Shown: positions 27,353 through 35,848 of the stretch, in pieces
How the letters are laid out: each line of letters begins with the position of its first letter
Numbering within the stretch: position 1 is the stretch's first letter
Assembly: GCA_024636875.1 (NCBI GenBank)
Contig: JAGXGJ010000075.1
Coordinates: 1-42,065, forward strand
Reading direction: 5' to 3'
DNA: 42,065 nt
Origin: Methylococcaceae bacterium
Lineage (GTDB): Bacteria; Pseudomonadota; Gammaproteobacteria; Methylococcales; Methylomonadaceae
Made by a program: the position numbers and the translations under genes
Notes under the pieces: generated by a model
The model's input: the letters and a program-made list of their open reading frames with translations, nothing else
Database searches by the model: none
What the model was told of the DNA's origin: nothing

Positions 27353-27838
27353 AATATTTTTGATGTCGACCCAAGGGGTATTAGTGAATGTGTTGTGGTT
27401 GACGGCAATAATAGCGTGTTTGTTGGTATTTTGCAAAGTAATGTTGTTTTATTGTCAACAGCGCTAATCAGCAAGGTTGTAAAGCAGTTTATTAAGAATA
27501 AAAACAGTAATTTAAAGGCTGGTGTTGTATTTGTACAAATCGCCATAAAATTAACTGCTACACACTGGTTTTTAGATAAATTTAGAGTAAAAACTGGAGT
27601 CGTCAGTTAAAAGATAGTATTCTAGTAGACAATAGATAAGCGATTGTATTATATAACAGGCTAGATAATAACTCTGGGCCTCTAACGGCAAAAAGTCCTG
27701 GATGATTGCAGATCAGTAAATAATGTCCGCTTGTTGCTTAATTACTACGGACTTATCATTCTATAGTTTTGTGTGGTTTCAGGGTGGTCAAAGTCACTAG
27801 ACCATCATCAGTTTAAAACAATTTTGGAGGGTTTGGCC
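27353..27838. promoter_or_regulatory. Divergent control region between sqs and hpnH
   Basis: A 486-bp AT-rich gap between the two divergent hopanoid operons, so it should contain both promoters. I could not identify a well-spaced -35/-10 pair with confidence; TATAGT at 27762-27767 is a possible -10 for hpnH. No other gene is visible. The hpnH ribosome-binding site GGAGG lies at 27826-27830. Confidence 0.5.
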
Positions 27839-28954
27839 ATGGGAGTTCCTTTACGTCAACAGTTGACTGTAGGCAGTTATCTAATTAAGCAAAAGTTAAA
27901 AGGAGTCAAGAAATATCCTTTGGTGCTAATGCTGGAGCCTTTGTTTCGCTGCAATCTGGCATGTGCAGGCTGTGGCAAAATTGATTATCCTGACGATATT
28001 CTTGATAAGCGGCTTTCGTTTGAGGAATGCATGCAGGCCGTTGATGAGTGCAACGCGCCCATGGTATCGATTCCTGGCGGTGAACCGCTGATACATAAAG
28101 AGATGCCGCAGATCATTGCGGGTATTGTTGCACGGAAGAAATACGTTTATTTATGCACCAATGCGCTGTTATTGAAAAAACGGATAAATGATTATACCCC
28201 GTCGCCTTATCTTACTTTTTCAATCCATCTGGATGGGATGCAGGAACGGCATGACGCCTCGGTTTGTCAGGAGGGGGTTTTTGACAGAGCAGTTGAAGCA
28301 ATAAAGCTGGCGCTGGGAAAAGGCTTTAGAGTCACGATTAACTGCACGCTTTTTCAAGGAGAAAACTCCCGGGAAGTTGCTGATTTTCTTGATTATGCAA
28401 TGGAACTGGGTGTTGAAGGGGTAACCATAGCGCCTGGCTTCAGTTATGAGCGGGCGCCGCAGCAAGATGTGTTTATTAAGGGTAAAGATGTCAAGGATTT
28501 ATTCAGGGGCATTTTTAGAATAGGTAAAAATCGGAAATGGAAACTAAACCATTCTTCACTGTATCTTGATTTTTTGGCCGGAAATCAAAGCTATGAATGT
28601 ACACCCTGGGGCAACCCTACGCGCAATGTCTTTGGCTGGCAAAAACCCTGTTATTTACTGGCAGATGAAGGCAATGCGGCAAGTTTTCAAGAGCTTCTGG
28701 ATACCACGCCCTGGGAAAAATATGGCAACGTTAATAACCCTAAATGTGCAAGCTGCATGGCTCATTGCGGTTATGAAGCGACCGCCGTTGAAGATATGCT
28801 AAAACACCCGCTGAAGGCGTTGCTGACTTCCATCAGAGGTCCTAAAACTGAAGGCGACATGATACCTGAACCTGAACCTCAGCCTCAGTATGTAGTCAAA
28901 GAACCTCATCCAAGACTTGCAGGCATTCCTGTCAGAGTAGAAATGGTTGATTGA
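27839..28954 (+). CDS. hpnH: Adenosyl-hopene transferase HpnH (radical SAM)
   Basis: A radical SAM enzyme that adds the 5'-deoxyadenosyl group of SAM to diploptene, giving adenosylhopane. The 371-residue product has the [4Fe-4S] motif C38-X3-C42-X2-C45 (CNLACAGC), the GGEPL SAM-binding motif and a C-terminal SPASM-like cysteine region (CTPWGNP, CYLLADEG, CASCMAHCGYEA). The ATG at 27839 has GGAGG 8 nt upstream; an in-frame GTG 66 bp earlier is less likely. It heads the plus-strand hopanoid operon, with hpnM 92 bp downstream. Confidence 0.95.
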   Translation: MGVPLRQQLTVGSYLIKQKLKGVKKYPLVLMLEPLFRCNLACAGCGKIDYPDDILDKRLSFEECMQAVDECNAPMVSIPGGEPLIHKEMPQIIAGIVARKKYVYLCTNALLLKKRINDYTPSPYLTFSIHLDGMQERHDASVCQEGVFDRAVEAIKLALGKGFRVTINCTLFQGENSREVADFLDYAMELGVEGVTIAPGFSYERAPQQDVFIKGKDVKDLFRGIFRIGKNRKWKLNHSSLYLDFLAGNQSYECTPWGNPTRNVFGWQKPCYLLADEGNAASFQELLDTTPWEKYGNVNNPKCASCMAHCGYEATAVEDMLKHPLKALLTSIRGPKTEGDMIPEPEPQPQYVVKEPHPRLAGIPVRVEMVD

Positions 28955-29046
28955 CAAGCGGGCGCCTGACTTCTCAAATATACTTTTTTGGTGCTCAGGT
29001 GCTTTAAATCAAGTTTATTTGTATACTGCATTATTTACGAGATTAT

Positions 29047-29667
29047 ATGATGGTTTTAAAAAATATCAGGTTAGCACTTGTCCTAATTTTCTGTTTATTC
29101 ACGGCAGGCAAAGCCTTTGCCCAGGAGGGAAATGAAGCAACCGCAAGACAGGTTGTCGAGAACTTTCAGGCCGAGCTTATCGCTGTCATGAAGAACGGCA
29201 AGCAATTGGGATATGCCGGACGATATGACAAGCTGTATAAGCCGGTGTCCAACAGCCACGACTTGACTAAAATTGCCCGTATAGTGGTCGGTAAAGAGTG
29301 GGAAAAGTTATCCGAGGCGCAACAACAAAAGCTGGTGGAGGTATTTAATCGCTTTAGCGTTGCGTCTTATGCGCATAACTTTAAAGATTACTCGGGTGAA
29401 TCATTCGTATTTGATTCGGAGGAAGAAACTGCAAGAGGCGGTTTTGTCGTACATTCCCGTCTGCTTATTCCTGATGATAAACCTGTTAAATTTGATTACA
29501 TGCTAAAGGAAAAGGGTAACAGTTGGCGCATTATCAATATTATTGCTAACGGCGTCAGTGATTTGGCCTTGAAAAGATCAGAATACACATCCATTTTGCA
29601 ACGTGAAGGCTTTGATGCTTTAATAGCAAAGATAAACGAAAAAATTGATACTTATTCAAAACAATAG
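29047..29667 (+). CDS. hpnM: HpnM, MlaC/Ttg2D-family periplasmic lipid-binding protein
   Basis: A 206-residue exported protein with signal peptide 1-25 (cleavage near AFA|QEG). The mature domain is of MlaC/toluene-tolerance type: VVENFQAELIAVMKNG, YKPVSNSHDLTKIARIVVGKEW and the C-terminal WRIINIIANGVSDLALKRSEY. MlaC proteins carry phospholipids between outer and inner membrane; HpnM is the variant found in hopanoid clusters and is thought to traffic hopanoids, not proved biochemically as far as I know. The start is ATGATG, either codon possible. The stop lies 19 bp before mlaA, so they are co-transcribed. Confidence 0.9.
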   Translation: MMVLKNIRLALVLIFCLFTAGKAFAQEGNEATARQVVENFQAELIAVMKNGKQLGYAGRYDKLYKPVSNSHDLTKIARIVVGKEWEKLSEAQQQKLVEVFNRFSVASYAHNFKDYSGESFVFDSEEETARGGFVVHSRLLIPDDKPVKFDYMLKEKGNSWRIINIIANGVSDLALKRSEYTSILQREGFDALIAKINEKIDTYSKQ

Positions 29668-29686
29668 GCTACAAGATTATATTCCA

Positions 29687-30529
29687 ATGAACAAATCCTG
29701 CACTTGCAATCGTAACGCTAAAATTCAACAGACTTTCTTGAGTGTTCTTATTGTGGCTGTCGTTTTTTTAAGCGGTTGTGCGACAACTGAAGTCGCTGAA
29801 CATCATATAGCGAATAAGGCGGACCCTTATGAAAACTTTAATAGAAAAATATATGTTTTTAACGATACCGTCGACAACTATGTTGCCGAACCCATTTCAG
29901 ATACTTATAAATGGATAACGCCCCAGTTTATGCAAACCGGTGTTTTCAATTTCTTTAATAACCTGAAAACAATTAATGTTGTTATCAATGATGTTTTGCA
30001 GGCAAAATTTAAGCAAAGCGCTGAAGATGCCGGACGATTTGCACTTAATACTGCGTTTGGTCTTGGCGGATTTCTTGATGTCGGTAAAAGCGTTGGGCTA
30101 GAGCAAAATGATGAGGATTTTGAGCAGACTCTGGCAGTCTGGGGGGTTCCGCAGGGTTCATATCTGGTGCTTCCTTTGTTAGGGCCGTCAACCTGGCGCG
30201 GAATCCCTGGCGTGGTTTTTGATACAGCAGCAAACCCTGTCAGCTATGTAGGTATGCCGGTACAGTTGATCTACATGCTGAATGCCAGAGCCAACGCAGA
30301 AGGTGCATTGAAATTTATTGATGAAGCTGCACTGGACCCTTATGTATTCACCCGCGAATCTTTTTTGCAGTGGCGTAATAATCTGGCTACAGATGGAAAA
30401 TCCGAGGCTGCTCTGGATTTCGATGATGAGTTGGGCTGGGATGAGGCAGATTCAGCTGCCAAGGGCAGTGACGCCGCCACAGGCAACAAAGCAGGGCAGA
30501 CTCTGGATTTATATCCTGAGACCAGGTAA
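29687..30529 (+). CDS. mlaA: MlaA/VacJ-family outer-membrane lipoprotein
   Basis: A 280-residue lipoprotein with an N-terminal signal and lipobox LSGC, so it should be anchored in the outer membrane. The MlaA domain follows: DPYENFNRKIYVFNDTVDNYV, FFNNLKTINVVINDVLQAKF, RFALNTAFGLGGFLDVG and GVPQGSYLVLPLLGPSTWR. MlaA forms a channel that removes phospholipids from the outer leaflet and passes them to MlaC. Paired here with HpnM it probably serves hopanoid transport. The last ~45 residues are acidic and low-complexity. I chose the ATG at 29687; the frame is open to 29645 within the end of hpnM. Confidence 0.93.
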   Translation: MNKSCTCNRNAKIQQTFLSVLIVAVVFLSGCATTEVAEHHIANKADPYENFNRKIYVFNDTVDNYVAEPISDTYKWITPQFMQTGVFNFFNNLKTINVVINDVLQAKFKQSAEDAGRFALNTAFGLGGFLDVGKSVGLEQNDEDFEQTLAVWGVPQGSYLVLPLLGPSTWRGIPGVVFDTAANPVSYVGMPVQLIYMLNARANAEGALKFIDEAALDPYVFTRESFLQWRNNLATDGKSEAALDFDDELGWDEADSAAKGSDAATGNKAGQTLDLYPETR

Positions 30530-30577
30530 GTTCCAAGTCATTCGAACAAGATTCTAGAAACGTGGTACATCACGCCT

Positions 30578-31093
30578 CTAAAAATGTAATAAAGAGTAGA
30601 CTTCATAATCTTTGAGCCTCTCTCTTCCCTCCAGAAAATCCAGTTCCACGACAAATGCGCAAGCTTCAACTTTAGCGCCCAGTTTTTCCACCAATTCACA
30701 ACTTGCCTTGGCCGTCCCGCCTGTAGCTAAAAGATCATCGATTAACAAAACACGGTCATCGGTATTAAATGCGTCAATATGCGCTTCAAGAGTGGCCGAG
30801 CCATACTCGAGATCATAGGCTACACTTTGCACATCGTAGGGTAATTTTCCCGGTTTTCTGAGTGGTATGAAAGGAAGGCCCAACTCCCATGCCACCAGGG
30901 AGCCAAAAATGAAGCCGCGTGCTTCCATACCTGCCACTGCGGTAATATTCTTGCCTAAAAATGGATACAGTAATTGATGCACAGCAAGTCTTAAGGTCGC
31001 GGGATCTTTTACCAGAGGCGTAATATCCTTGAATATGATACCGGGTTTAGGGAAGTCAGGGATATCACGGATTTTATTTCTTAGTCTGTCCAA
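30578..31093 (-). CDS. apt: Adenine phosphoribosyltransferase
   Basis: Salvages adenine to AMP with PRPP. The 171-residue product has the N-terminal DIPDFPKPGIIFKDITPL, the substrate region GMEARGFIFG and the PRPP-binding VLLIDDLLATGGTA. The start codon appears to be TTG at 31093: no ATG or GTG occurs upstream before unrelated sequence, and the conserved domain begins within 10 residues. It is convergent with mlaA (48-bp gap). HpnG releases adenine, so its position next to the hopanoid locus may be functional; co-location could also be chance. Confidence 0.93.
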   Translation of the reverse strand: MDRLRNKIRDIPDFPKPGIIFKDITPLVKDPATLRLAVHQLLYPFLGKNITAVAGMEARGFIFGSLVAWELGLPFIPLRKPGKLPYDVQSVAYDLEYGSATLEAHIDAFNTDDRVLLIDDLLATGGTAKASCELVEKLGAKVEACAFVVELDFLEGRERLKDYEVYSLLHF

Positions 31094-31230
31094 TGTTTTA
31101 TTTTGAGGGGTAGAAGGTTCAATTATTGATGTGTTCCAGGGGTGATTTTAGTCCTTATGGCGAATGAATTCACCCCAGCAACAGTCCATGCCGGAATGAC
31201 GGCCGATAAAACTTGTGTAGATACTGATGC

Positions 31231-31335
31231 TATAGGAGCCAAAGTTGGTAAAGCGGCCTTTGTAATACCCTCACCCTAACCCTCTCCAAAAGGGAGAGGG
31301 GACTTTGTGTCGCTTTACCAACGTCGGACTCTATA
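31231..31335 (+). mobile_element. 105-bp MITE, copy 3
   Basis: Same orientation as copy 1, TATAGGAGCC to GGACTCTATA. Its right end directly abuts the ispA stop codon (TAA complement at 31336-31338). It could act as the 3' hairpin of the xseB-ispA transcript. The stretch 31094-31230 before it has no gene. Confidence 0.87.
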
Positions 31336-32232
31336 TTAATGAGTCCGCTGAATGATGTAAAGCGACAAGTCGCGCAATAAATCGGCTTCTTTACCAAAAA
31401 TGCCTAGACTGTCCAGGGCCTTCTCATGAAGCTCCTGCGCTTTTTGTTTGGCGCCAGCCAACCCTAACAGGGCAGGGTAGGTAGGTTTATCGTTATCCTT
31501 GTCTTTGCCCTGCGTTTTGCCTAACGTGGCGGTATCGCTTTCTTCATCAAGAATATCATCTTTAACCTGAAAGGATAAACCTATGCATTTGGCATAGTGG
31601 TCCAGTTTTGTCGCCACAGCCGGATCTATGTCGTCCTTTGCAAGTGTTGCCATAATGACACTGGCACGAATTAAAGCACCCGTTTTATGAATATGCATGT
31701 TTTCCAGTTCAGGCAGATTTAATTTTGTGCCTACCGACTGCAAATCAATTGCCTGGCCGCCCACCATGCCTTGAGAGCCACTGGCCTTGGCCAAGGCAGT
31801 AATCATTTTTAACCGGTTTTCAGTGCTTGTTTTGATGCTGGGATCATTAGCCAATATTTCAAAGGCCAAAGCCTGTAGGGCATCGCCTGCCAAAATAGCG
31901 GTAGCTTGATCATAAGCAACATGACAGGTCGCTTTACCGCGCCTGAGATCATCATCATCCATAGCAGGAAGATCATCGTGTATTAAAGAATAGGCGTGAA
32001 TAAATTCAACCGCACAAGCAGGGCCGTCGAGAGACTCTGCTGCAATGCCGAGCGTTTTTCCTGCGCAATAAGTCAGCATGGGGCGCATACGTTTGCCGCC
32101 ATCCAGCACACTGTAACGCATCGCTTGATGAAGTTTTTGCGGCAGTAACTGTCCACTGGGAAGACGAGCTTCCAAAGCGCTTTCGACGCGGTTTTGGCAA
32201 AAGCCAAGGTATTCTTTTAACGCATTACTCAT
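31336..32232 (-). CDS. ispA: Farnesyl diphosphate synthase (geranyltranstransferase)
   Basis: Makes farnesyl diphosphate from IPP and DMAPP/GPP, the direct substrate of squalene synthase. The 298-residue product has the first aspartate-rich motif [10 protein letters not shown] (86-95) with RRGK after it, and the second motif DDILDEE. GGKRMRP near residue 45 binds IPP. Length and C-terminus (YIIQR) match IspA. It overlaps xseB by 8 nt, the usual xseB-ispA pair; dxs, often third in this operon, is here in the hopanoid operon 12 kb away. Downstream, a MITE begins immediately after its stop codon. Confidence 0.95.
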   Translation of the reverse strand: MSNALKEYLGFCQNRVESALEARLPSGQLLPQKLHQAMRYSVLDGGKRMRPMLTYCAGKTLGIAAESLDGPACAVEFIHAYSLIHDDLPAMDDDDLRRGKATCHVAYDQATAILAGDALQALAFEILANDPSIKTSTENRLKMITALAKASGSQGMVGGQAIDLQSVGTKLNLPELENMHIHKTGALIRASVIMATLAKDDIDPAVATKLDHYAKCIGLSFQVKDDILDEESDTATLGKTQGKDKDNDKPTYPALLGLAGAKQKAQELHEKALDSLGIFGKEADLLRDLSLYIIQRTH

Positions 32233-32458
32233 CAGTAAAGGGCTCCAGGGTTTGAGTGCCGTTTTTTTCTAGCAGAATCTGAACTTTCTGTTCTGCTTCC
32301 CGTAAGGCTTTTTGACAGATTCGGGTAAGCGTGACCCCCCGTTCAAAAGACTTTAATGACTCCTCCAGAGAAATGTCCCCTTGTTCCAGTTGATTAACCA
32401 GTTGTTCAAGCTCTGCGAGTGAGTCTTCAAATTCTGTCGTACTTTTCTTTTTTGGCAT
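32225..32458 (-). CDS. xseB: Exodeoxyribonuclease VII small subunit
   Basis: Small subunit of the single-strand-specific exonuclease VII. The 77-residue helical protein shows the family pattern [35 protein letters not shown] and a second helix [16 protein letters not shown]. Its 3' end overlaps ispA by 8 nt; translation is likely coupled. The large subunit gene xseA is not in this window. The 229 bp before it (32459-32687) hold no gene; an imperfect REP-like sequence lies around 32550-32610. Confidence 0.94.
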   Translation of the reverse strand: MPKKKSTTEFEDSLAELEQLVNQLEQGDISLEESLKSFERGVTLTRICQKALREAEQKVQILLEKNGTQTLEPFTDE

Positions 32459-32687
32459 GTGGATAAAAGTGTTTTAATGATTTGGCTTATTGGCGTCGCT
32501 AAGGCTCGGTAAATCGACCAGTCCGGTGTGAACGGATTTTATATTACCAATAGCTTGCGCTCAGGGTGCCCTTCGGCATCGCTCAGCAGAGCCTTGGTGA
32601 ACCATGAGACTGATCTGTTTTTAGAGATGCTCTTAGAGAAATAAGCTGGCCATTATATATGAAATTGGCGGGTAAGTTATCAGGAAG

Positions 32688-32792
32688 TATAGGAGCCAAA
32701 GTTGGTAAAGCGACCTTTGTAATACCCTCACCCTAACCCTCTCCCAAAGGGAGAGGGGACTTTGTGTCGCTTTACCAACGTCGGACTCTATA
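32688..32792 (+). mobile_element. 105-bp MITE, copy 4
   Basis: Same orientation as copies 1 and 3. The right end TCTATA abuts the holC stop codon (TGA complement at 32793-32795) with no intervening base. Nearly identical to copy 1. Confidence 0.87.
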
Positions 32793-33233
32793 TCATGCAG
32801 TCTGATCGATTTTGTGGGTAGTGATGGCAATCCCTGCCTGCTGATAATGCCGGTAGCGATTTCTGCCCAGCTCTTTGGTTTCTTCACTATTATCCAGTAT
32901 TTCAACTAGCCGTTCCAGTTTCTCAAAATTTGCCGGGCATTGCGCAGACAGGTTGATAATGGTTTTTTGCCAATGTTCCGGCGCATCCAATGAACCTATC
33001 AAAATGACTTTTTTAAAGTCGGGTATTTCACCAGTGTACAATTGATGCGGGATAAAACTGCCTGCCCGGAAAGTCCAAAGCAGGTCGTCCAAGAATTGGC
33101 TCTGTTGGGTTGTGTCAGTCAATACATAACAAAAATGGCCGCTGCGGTACGCTTTTTCTATCAGTTTACACGCATATAGATAGCGTTCCTGTAAGGATTC
33201 AGACGCTATTAGATAAAAGCTGACTTCAACCAT
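32793..33233 (-). CDS. holC: DNA polymerase III chi subunit
   Basis: Part of the clamp-loader complex; chi contacts single-strand-binding protein. The 146-residue product matches the family: VSFYLIASESLQERYLYACKLIEKAYRSG near the N-terminus, LDDLLWTFRAGSFIPH and the late NLSAQCPANFEKLERLVEILD segment. Length is typical (E. coli 147). Its start overlaps the end of pepA by 8 nt, the common pepA-holC arrangement. A MITE touches its stop codon, while valS, often next in other gammaproteobacteria, is not present here. Confidence 0.92.
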   Translation of the reverse strand: MVEVSFYLIASESLQERYLYACKLIEKAYRSGHFCYVLTDTTQQSQFLDDLLWTFRAGSFIPHQLYTGEIPDFKKVILIGSLDAPEHWQKTIINLSAQCPANFEKLERLVEILDNSEETKELGRNRYRHYQQAGIAITTHKIDQTA

Positions 33234-34713
33234 GCGCCCGGTTAATAAGATATTGGCTTAATAAGGGTACCGGGCGCCCGGTCGCGCCTTTGGTCTGGCC
33301 TGTCCGCCAGGCCGTACCGGCAATATCCAGGTGCGCCCAATGGTAGTTTTCGGCAAACTGTGACAGAAAACAGGCAGCAGTAATGGTGCCGGCATCTTTG
33401 CCCCCCACATTAGCCAGGTCGGCAAAATTGGATTTAAGTAGCTCCTGATACTCTTCCCACAACGGCAAGCGCCACAGGCTATCGTTGGCGGTTTCAGCGG
33501 CAGCCAGCAGGTCATTGCATAAGGCGTCATTATTACCGAGTAAACCGCTGGGTACTCGGCCTAATGCCACCAGGCATGCGCCGGTCAAGGTTGCCATGTC
33601 TATAACGACATCGGGGTTAAATCTTTCCGCATACGTCAACGTGTCACAAAGGAGCAAGCGGCCTTCAGCGTCAGTGTTTAAAACTTCAATGGTTTTGCCG
33701 GACATGCTGGTTAAAATATCGCCCGGTTTATTGGCATCACCATCAGGCATATTTTCCGATGACGGAATCAAACCGATAATATTCAGTGGCAGCTGCATTT
33801 GTGCTGCGGCCAGCAAGGTACCCAGAACCGTTGCGCCGCCGCACATATCATATTTCATTTCATCCATGCCGGGGGCTTGTTTTAATGAAATACCACCGGC
33901 GTCAAAGGTGAGGCCTTTGCCGATCAAGACGATGGGTTTGCTGTTTTTTTCGCCGCCTTGATAATTGAGCGTGATCAATTTGGCGGGTTGACGGCTGCCG
34001 CGTGAAACCGATAGTAAAGCGCCCATGCCCAGCTTTTCCATGTCGGCTTCTTCAAGGATACTAATGTCGAGGCTGGGGTATTTTTTACCCAGTTCCAGCG
34101 CTTGTCCGGCAAGGTAGGACGGTGTACAGATATTGCCGGGCAAATCGGCTAAAAGTTTTGTCAGGTTTATCCCTTCGGCGATAGCTCTGCCTTGTGCCAG
34201 TCCCGTTTGTGCAGACTCAAGTTCAGTTGCGGGAGCGGTAATGCTTATTTTTTCAACCTTGCTGTCGGTTTCCTTATCTGACTTATAAACCGTGAATTGA
34301 TAGACAGCATCATTAAAGACTTCGACAATCTGCCGGGTTTTCCATTGCCGGTCACACGCGATAACGTCACATTCTGCCAGGCTACAGACGACTGATTTTA
34401 TTTGAGTTTTTTTCAGGCTGTTAATAGCGGCGAGGAGTGCTTTTCTGAAATTTTTGCCCGATAAAGGCTTGTTTTCACCCAGACCGACTAACAAAATACG
34501 CTCAATAGAGCTGTCCGGGATCGCGTTTATTAACACGGTTTCGCCATTTTTTCCGCTGATATCCCCACGGCTGAGGATTTTGTTAATAAGTCCCTGAGTA
34601 GTGCTGTTGATTGCGCTTGCAGACGCACTGAGCTGCCGCTCCTGGAATACGCCAACAATAAGGCAATCACATTGCAATGTTTCCAGTGGCGCAGTTTCTA
34701 TCGCATAGTCCAT
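33226..34713 (-). CDS. pepA: Leucyl aminopeptidase (M17)
   Basis: A 495-residue cytosolic di-zinc aminopeptidase; in E. coli PepA also binds DNA in cer recombination and carAB control. The catalytic C-terminal domain shows GKGLTFDAGGISLK (metal/substrate lysine and aspartate) and the M17 signature NTDAEGRLLL, plus DMATLTGA. The N-terminal domain (~1-170) is the usual macro-like fold. The ATG at 34713 begins MDYAIETAPL. It is the first gene of pepA-holC; a MITE (34769-34873) ends 56 bp upstream of its start, so the element may lie in or near the promoter. Confidence 0.95.
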   Translation of the reverse strand: MDYAIETAPLETLQCDCLIVGVFQERQLSASASAINSTTQGLINKILSRGDISGKNGETVLINAIPDSSIERILLVGLGENKPLSGKNFRKALLAAINSLKKTQIKSVVCSLAECDVIACDRQWKTRQIVEVFNDAVYQFTVYKSDKETDSKVEKISITAPATELESAQTGLAQGRAIAEGINLTKLLADLPGNICTPSYLAGQALELGKKYPSLDISILEEADMEKLGMGALLSVSRGSRQPAKLITLNYQGGEKNSKPIVLIGKGLTFDAGGISLKQAPGMDEMKYDMCGGATVLGTLLAAAQMQLPLNIIGLIPSSENMPDGDANKPGDILTSMSGKTIEVLNTDAEGRLLLCDTLTYAERFNPDVVIDMATLTGACLVALGRVPSGLLGNNDALCNDLLAAAETANDSLWRLPLWEEYQELLKSNFADLANVGGKDAGTITAACFLSQFAENYHWAHLDIAGTAWRTGQTKGATGRPVPLLSQYLINRAHG

Positions 34714-34768
34714 AATTTAACTCATTAATTTGTTGAATAAAATTCTTTTGTGATCATATCTGGATTAA

Positions 34769-34873
34769 TATAGAGTCCGACGTTGGTAAAGCGACACAAA
34801 GTCCCCTCTCCCTTTAAGAGAGGGTTAGGGTGAAGGTATTACAAAGGCCGCTTTACCAACTTTGGCTCCTATA
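34769..34873 (-). mobile_element. 105-bp MITE, copy 5 (inverted)
   Basis: Opposite orientation to copies 1, 3 and 4, TATAGAGTCC to GGCTCCTATA on the plus strand. It carries a few differences in the central stem (TTAAGAG, GTGAAGG). It stands in the 5' region of pepA, between pepA and tusC. With copy 4 it forms an inverted pair flanking pepA-holC exactly. Confidence 0.85.
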
Positions 34874-34977
34874 TGCTGACTCAAGATAAGCTGTTTTGCG
34901 TTAAATTATACAACTAATAGCTTTGCTAAGCAGCTACAGGGGAAATTTATTCTTGATGTGAGATGCGTACAGGTTCC

Positions 34978-35334
34978 TTAACCCGGAAGTACCACATCAA
35001 ACCGCTTCATCAAACTGGCAATATCTTTTCTATAAAATGTTTGAACAGACAAACACAAATCACCCGGCTTTAGGCCGCGTTCCTGCAGAGACTCCACTTC
35101 GGTGTAAATAGTGTTAACCTCATATATTTCCAGAGCTTTAAAAATGGCAGCAGTGTCTTTCATACCGGCATTTTCAGGGTGCTGACCAGTTTTTAACTGA
35201 AAAACGCCATCATCAAGCAACAAAATTGAAACTTTTTGGTCGAAAGCGGCAGTGGTCAAAATAATGTCGAGCATTTCCTGAACAAAAGCACCGCTGTGCG
35301 CCGGTTTGCGTAAAACAAATAGAAAGTTTTTCAT
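34978..35334 (-). CDS. tusC: Sulfurtransferase complex subunit TusC
   Basis: A 118-residue DsrF-like protein, part of the TusBCD complex that relays sulfur from TusA to TusE during 2-thiouridine modification of tRNA. The N-terminal MKNFLFVLRKPAHSGAFVQEMLD and central VSILLLDDGVFQLKTGQ are diagnostic. I chose the ATG at 35334; a GTG two codons earlier (35340) is also possible and would start right at the tusD stop. No tusB can be found downstream: all minus-strand frames in the 264-bp gap before pepA are interrupted. Confidence 0.87.
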   Translation of the reverse strand: MKNFLFVLRKPAHSGAFVQEMLDIILTTAAFDQKVSILLLDDGVFQLKTGQHPENAGMKDTAAIFKALEIYEVNTIYTEVESLQERGLKPGDLCLSVQTFYRKDIASLMKRFDVVLPG

Positions 35335-35340
35335 CGACAC

Positions 35341-35730
35341 TTATCCAAACACGATAAATCGATCAGCTTCCAGCGTCGCTTCAACCAGCTGTCCCAAACC
35401 GGAAATACGAAAGCCCTCGGCCAGATCATCATCCTGTTTCCCTTGTCTTCTGGCTTCGTCGGAACACAATAAACCGCGCCGTTGAGCGGCAGAGATACAC
35501 ACGACTAGATCAACCTGGGATCGCCTCGCCAATGCGCTCCACTGAGCGTTGAACTGCAGTTCATCATCGGGTGGTGTAGCATATTTGAACGCATGATAAA
35601 CGCCGTCATGATAAAAAAACACCCGAAATACCTGATGCCTCTGTGCCAGGGCGGCATTAATAAACCGGTAGGCGGTTTGTCCGGCATTTGACTGATAGGG
35701 ACTGGTATTGACTTGAATGGCGAATTTCAT
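35341..35730 (-). CDS. tusD: Sulfurtransferase complex subunit TusD (DsrE-like)
   Basis: A 129-residue DsrE-family protein. The active-site cysteine aligns as C78 in VVCISAAQRRGLL, the same position as in E. coli TusD, so it should carry persulfide sulfur. The opening segment MKFAIQVNTSPYQSNAGQTAYRF and the FYHDGVYHA motif are typical. It is followed directly by tusC. A DsrE of the oxidative dsr pathway is an alternative, but no other dsr genes are visible. The 118-bp gap to the divergent bepA should contain promoters for both; a TATAAT lies at 35802-35807. Confidence 0.87.
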   Translation of the reverse strand: MKFAIQVNTSPYQSNAGQTAYRFINAALAQRHQVFRVFFYHDGVYHAFKYATPPDDELQFNAQWSALARRSQVDLVVCISAAQRRGLLCSDEARRQGKQDDDLAEGFRISGLGQLVEATLEADRFIVFG

Positions 35731-35848
35731 CTAATTATATGGCCGCATTTTCCTGTTTGAGTTTATTTGAGATGTTTTATTATCAATAACTGATATTCTA
35801 TTATAATTTGCTAATTTTGTGCTTATTTATCACAATCCCTGAGATCTC

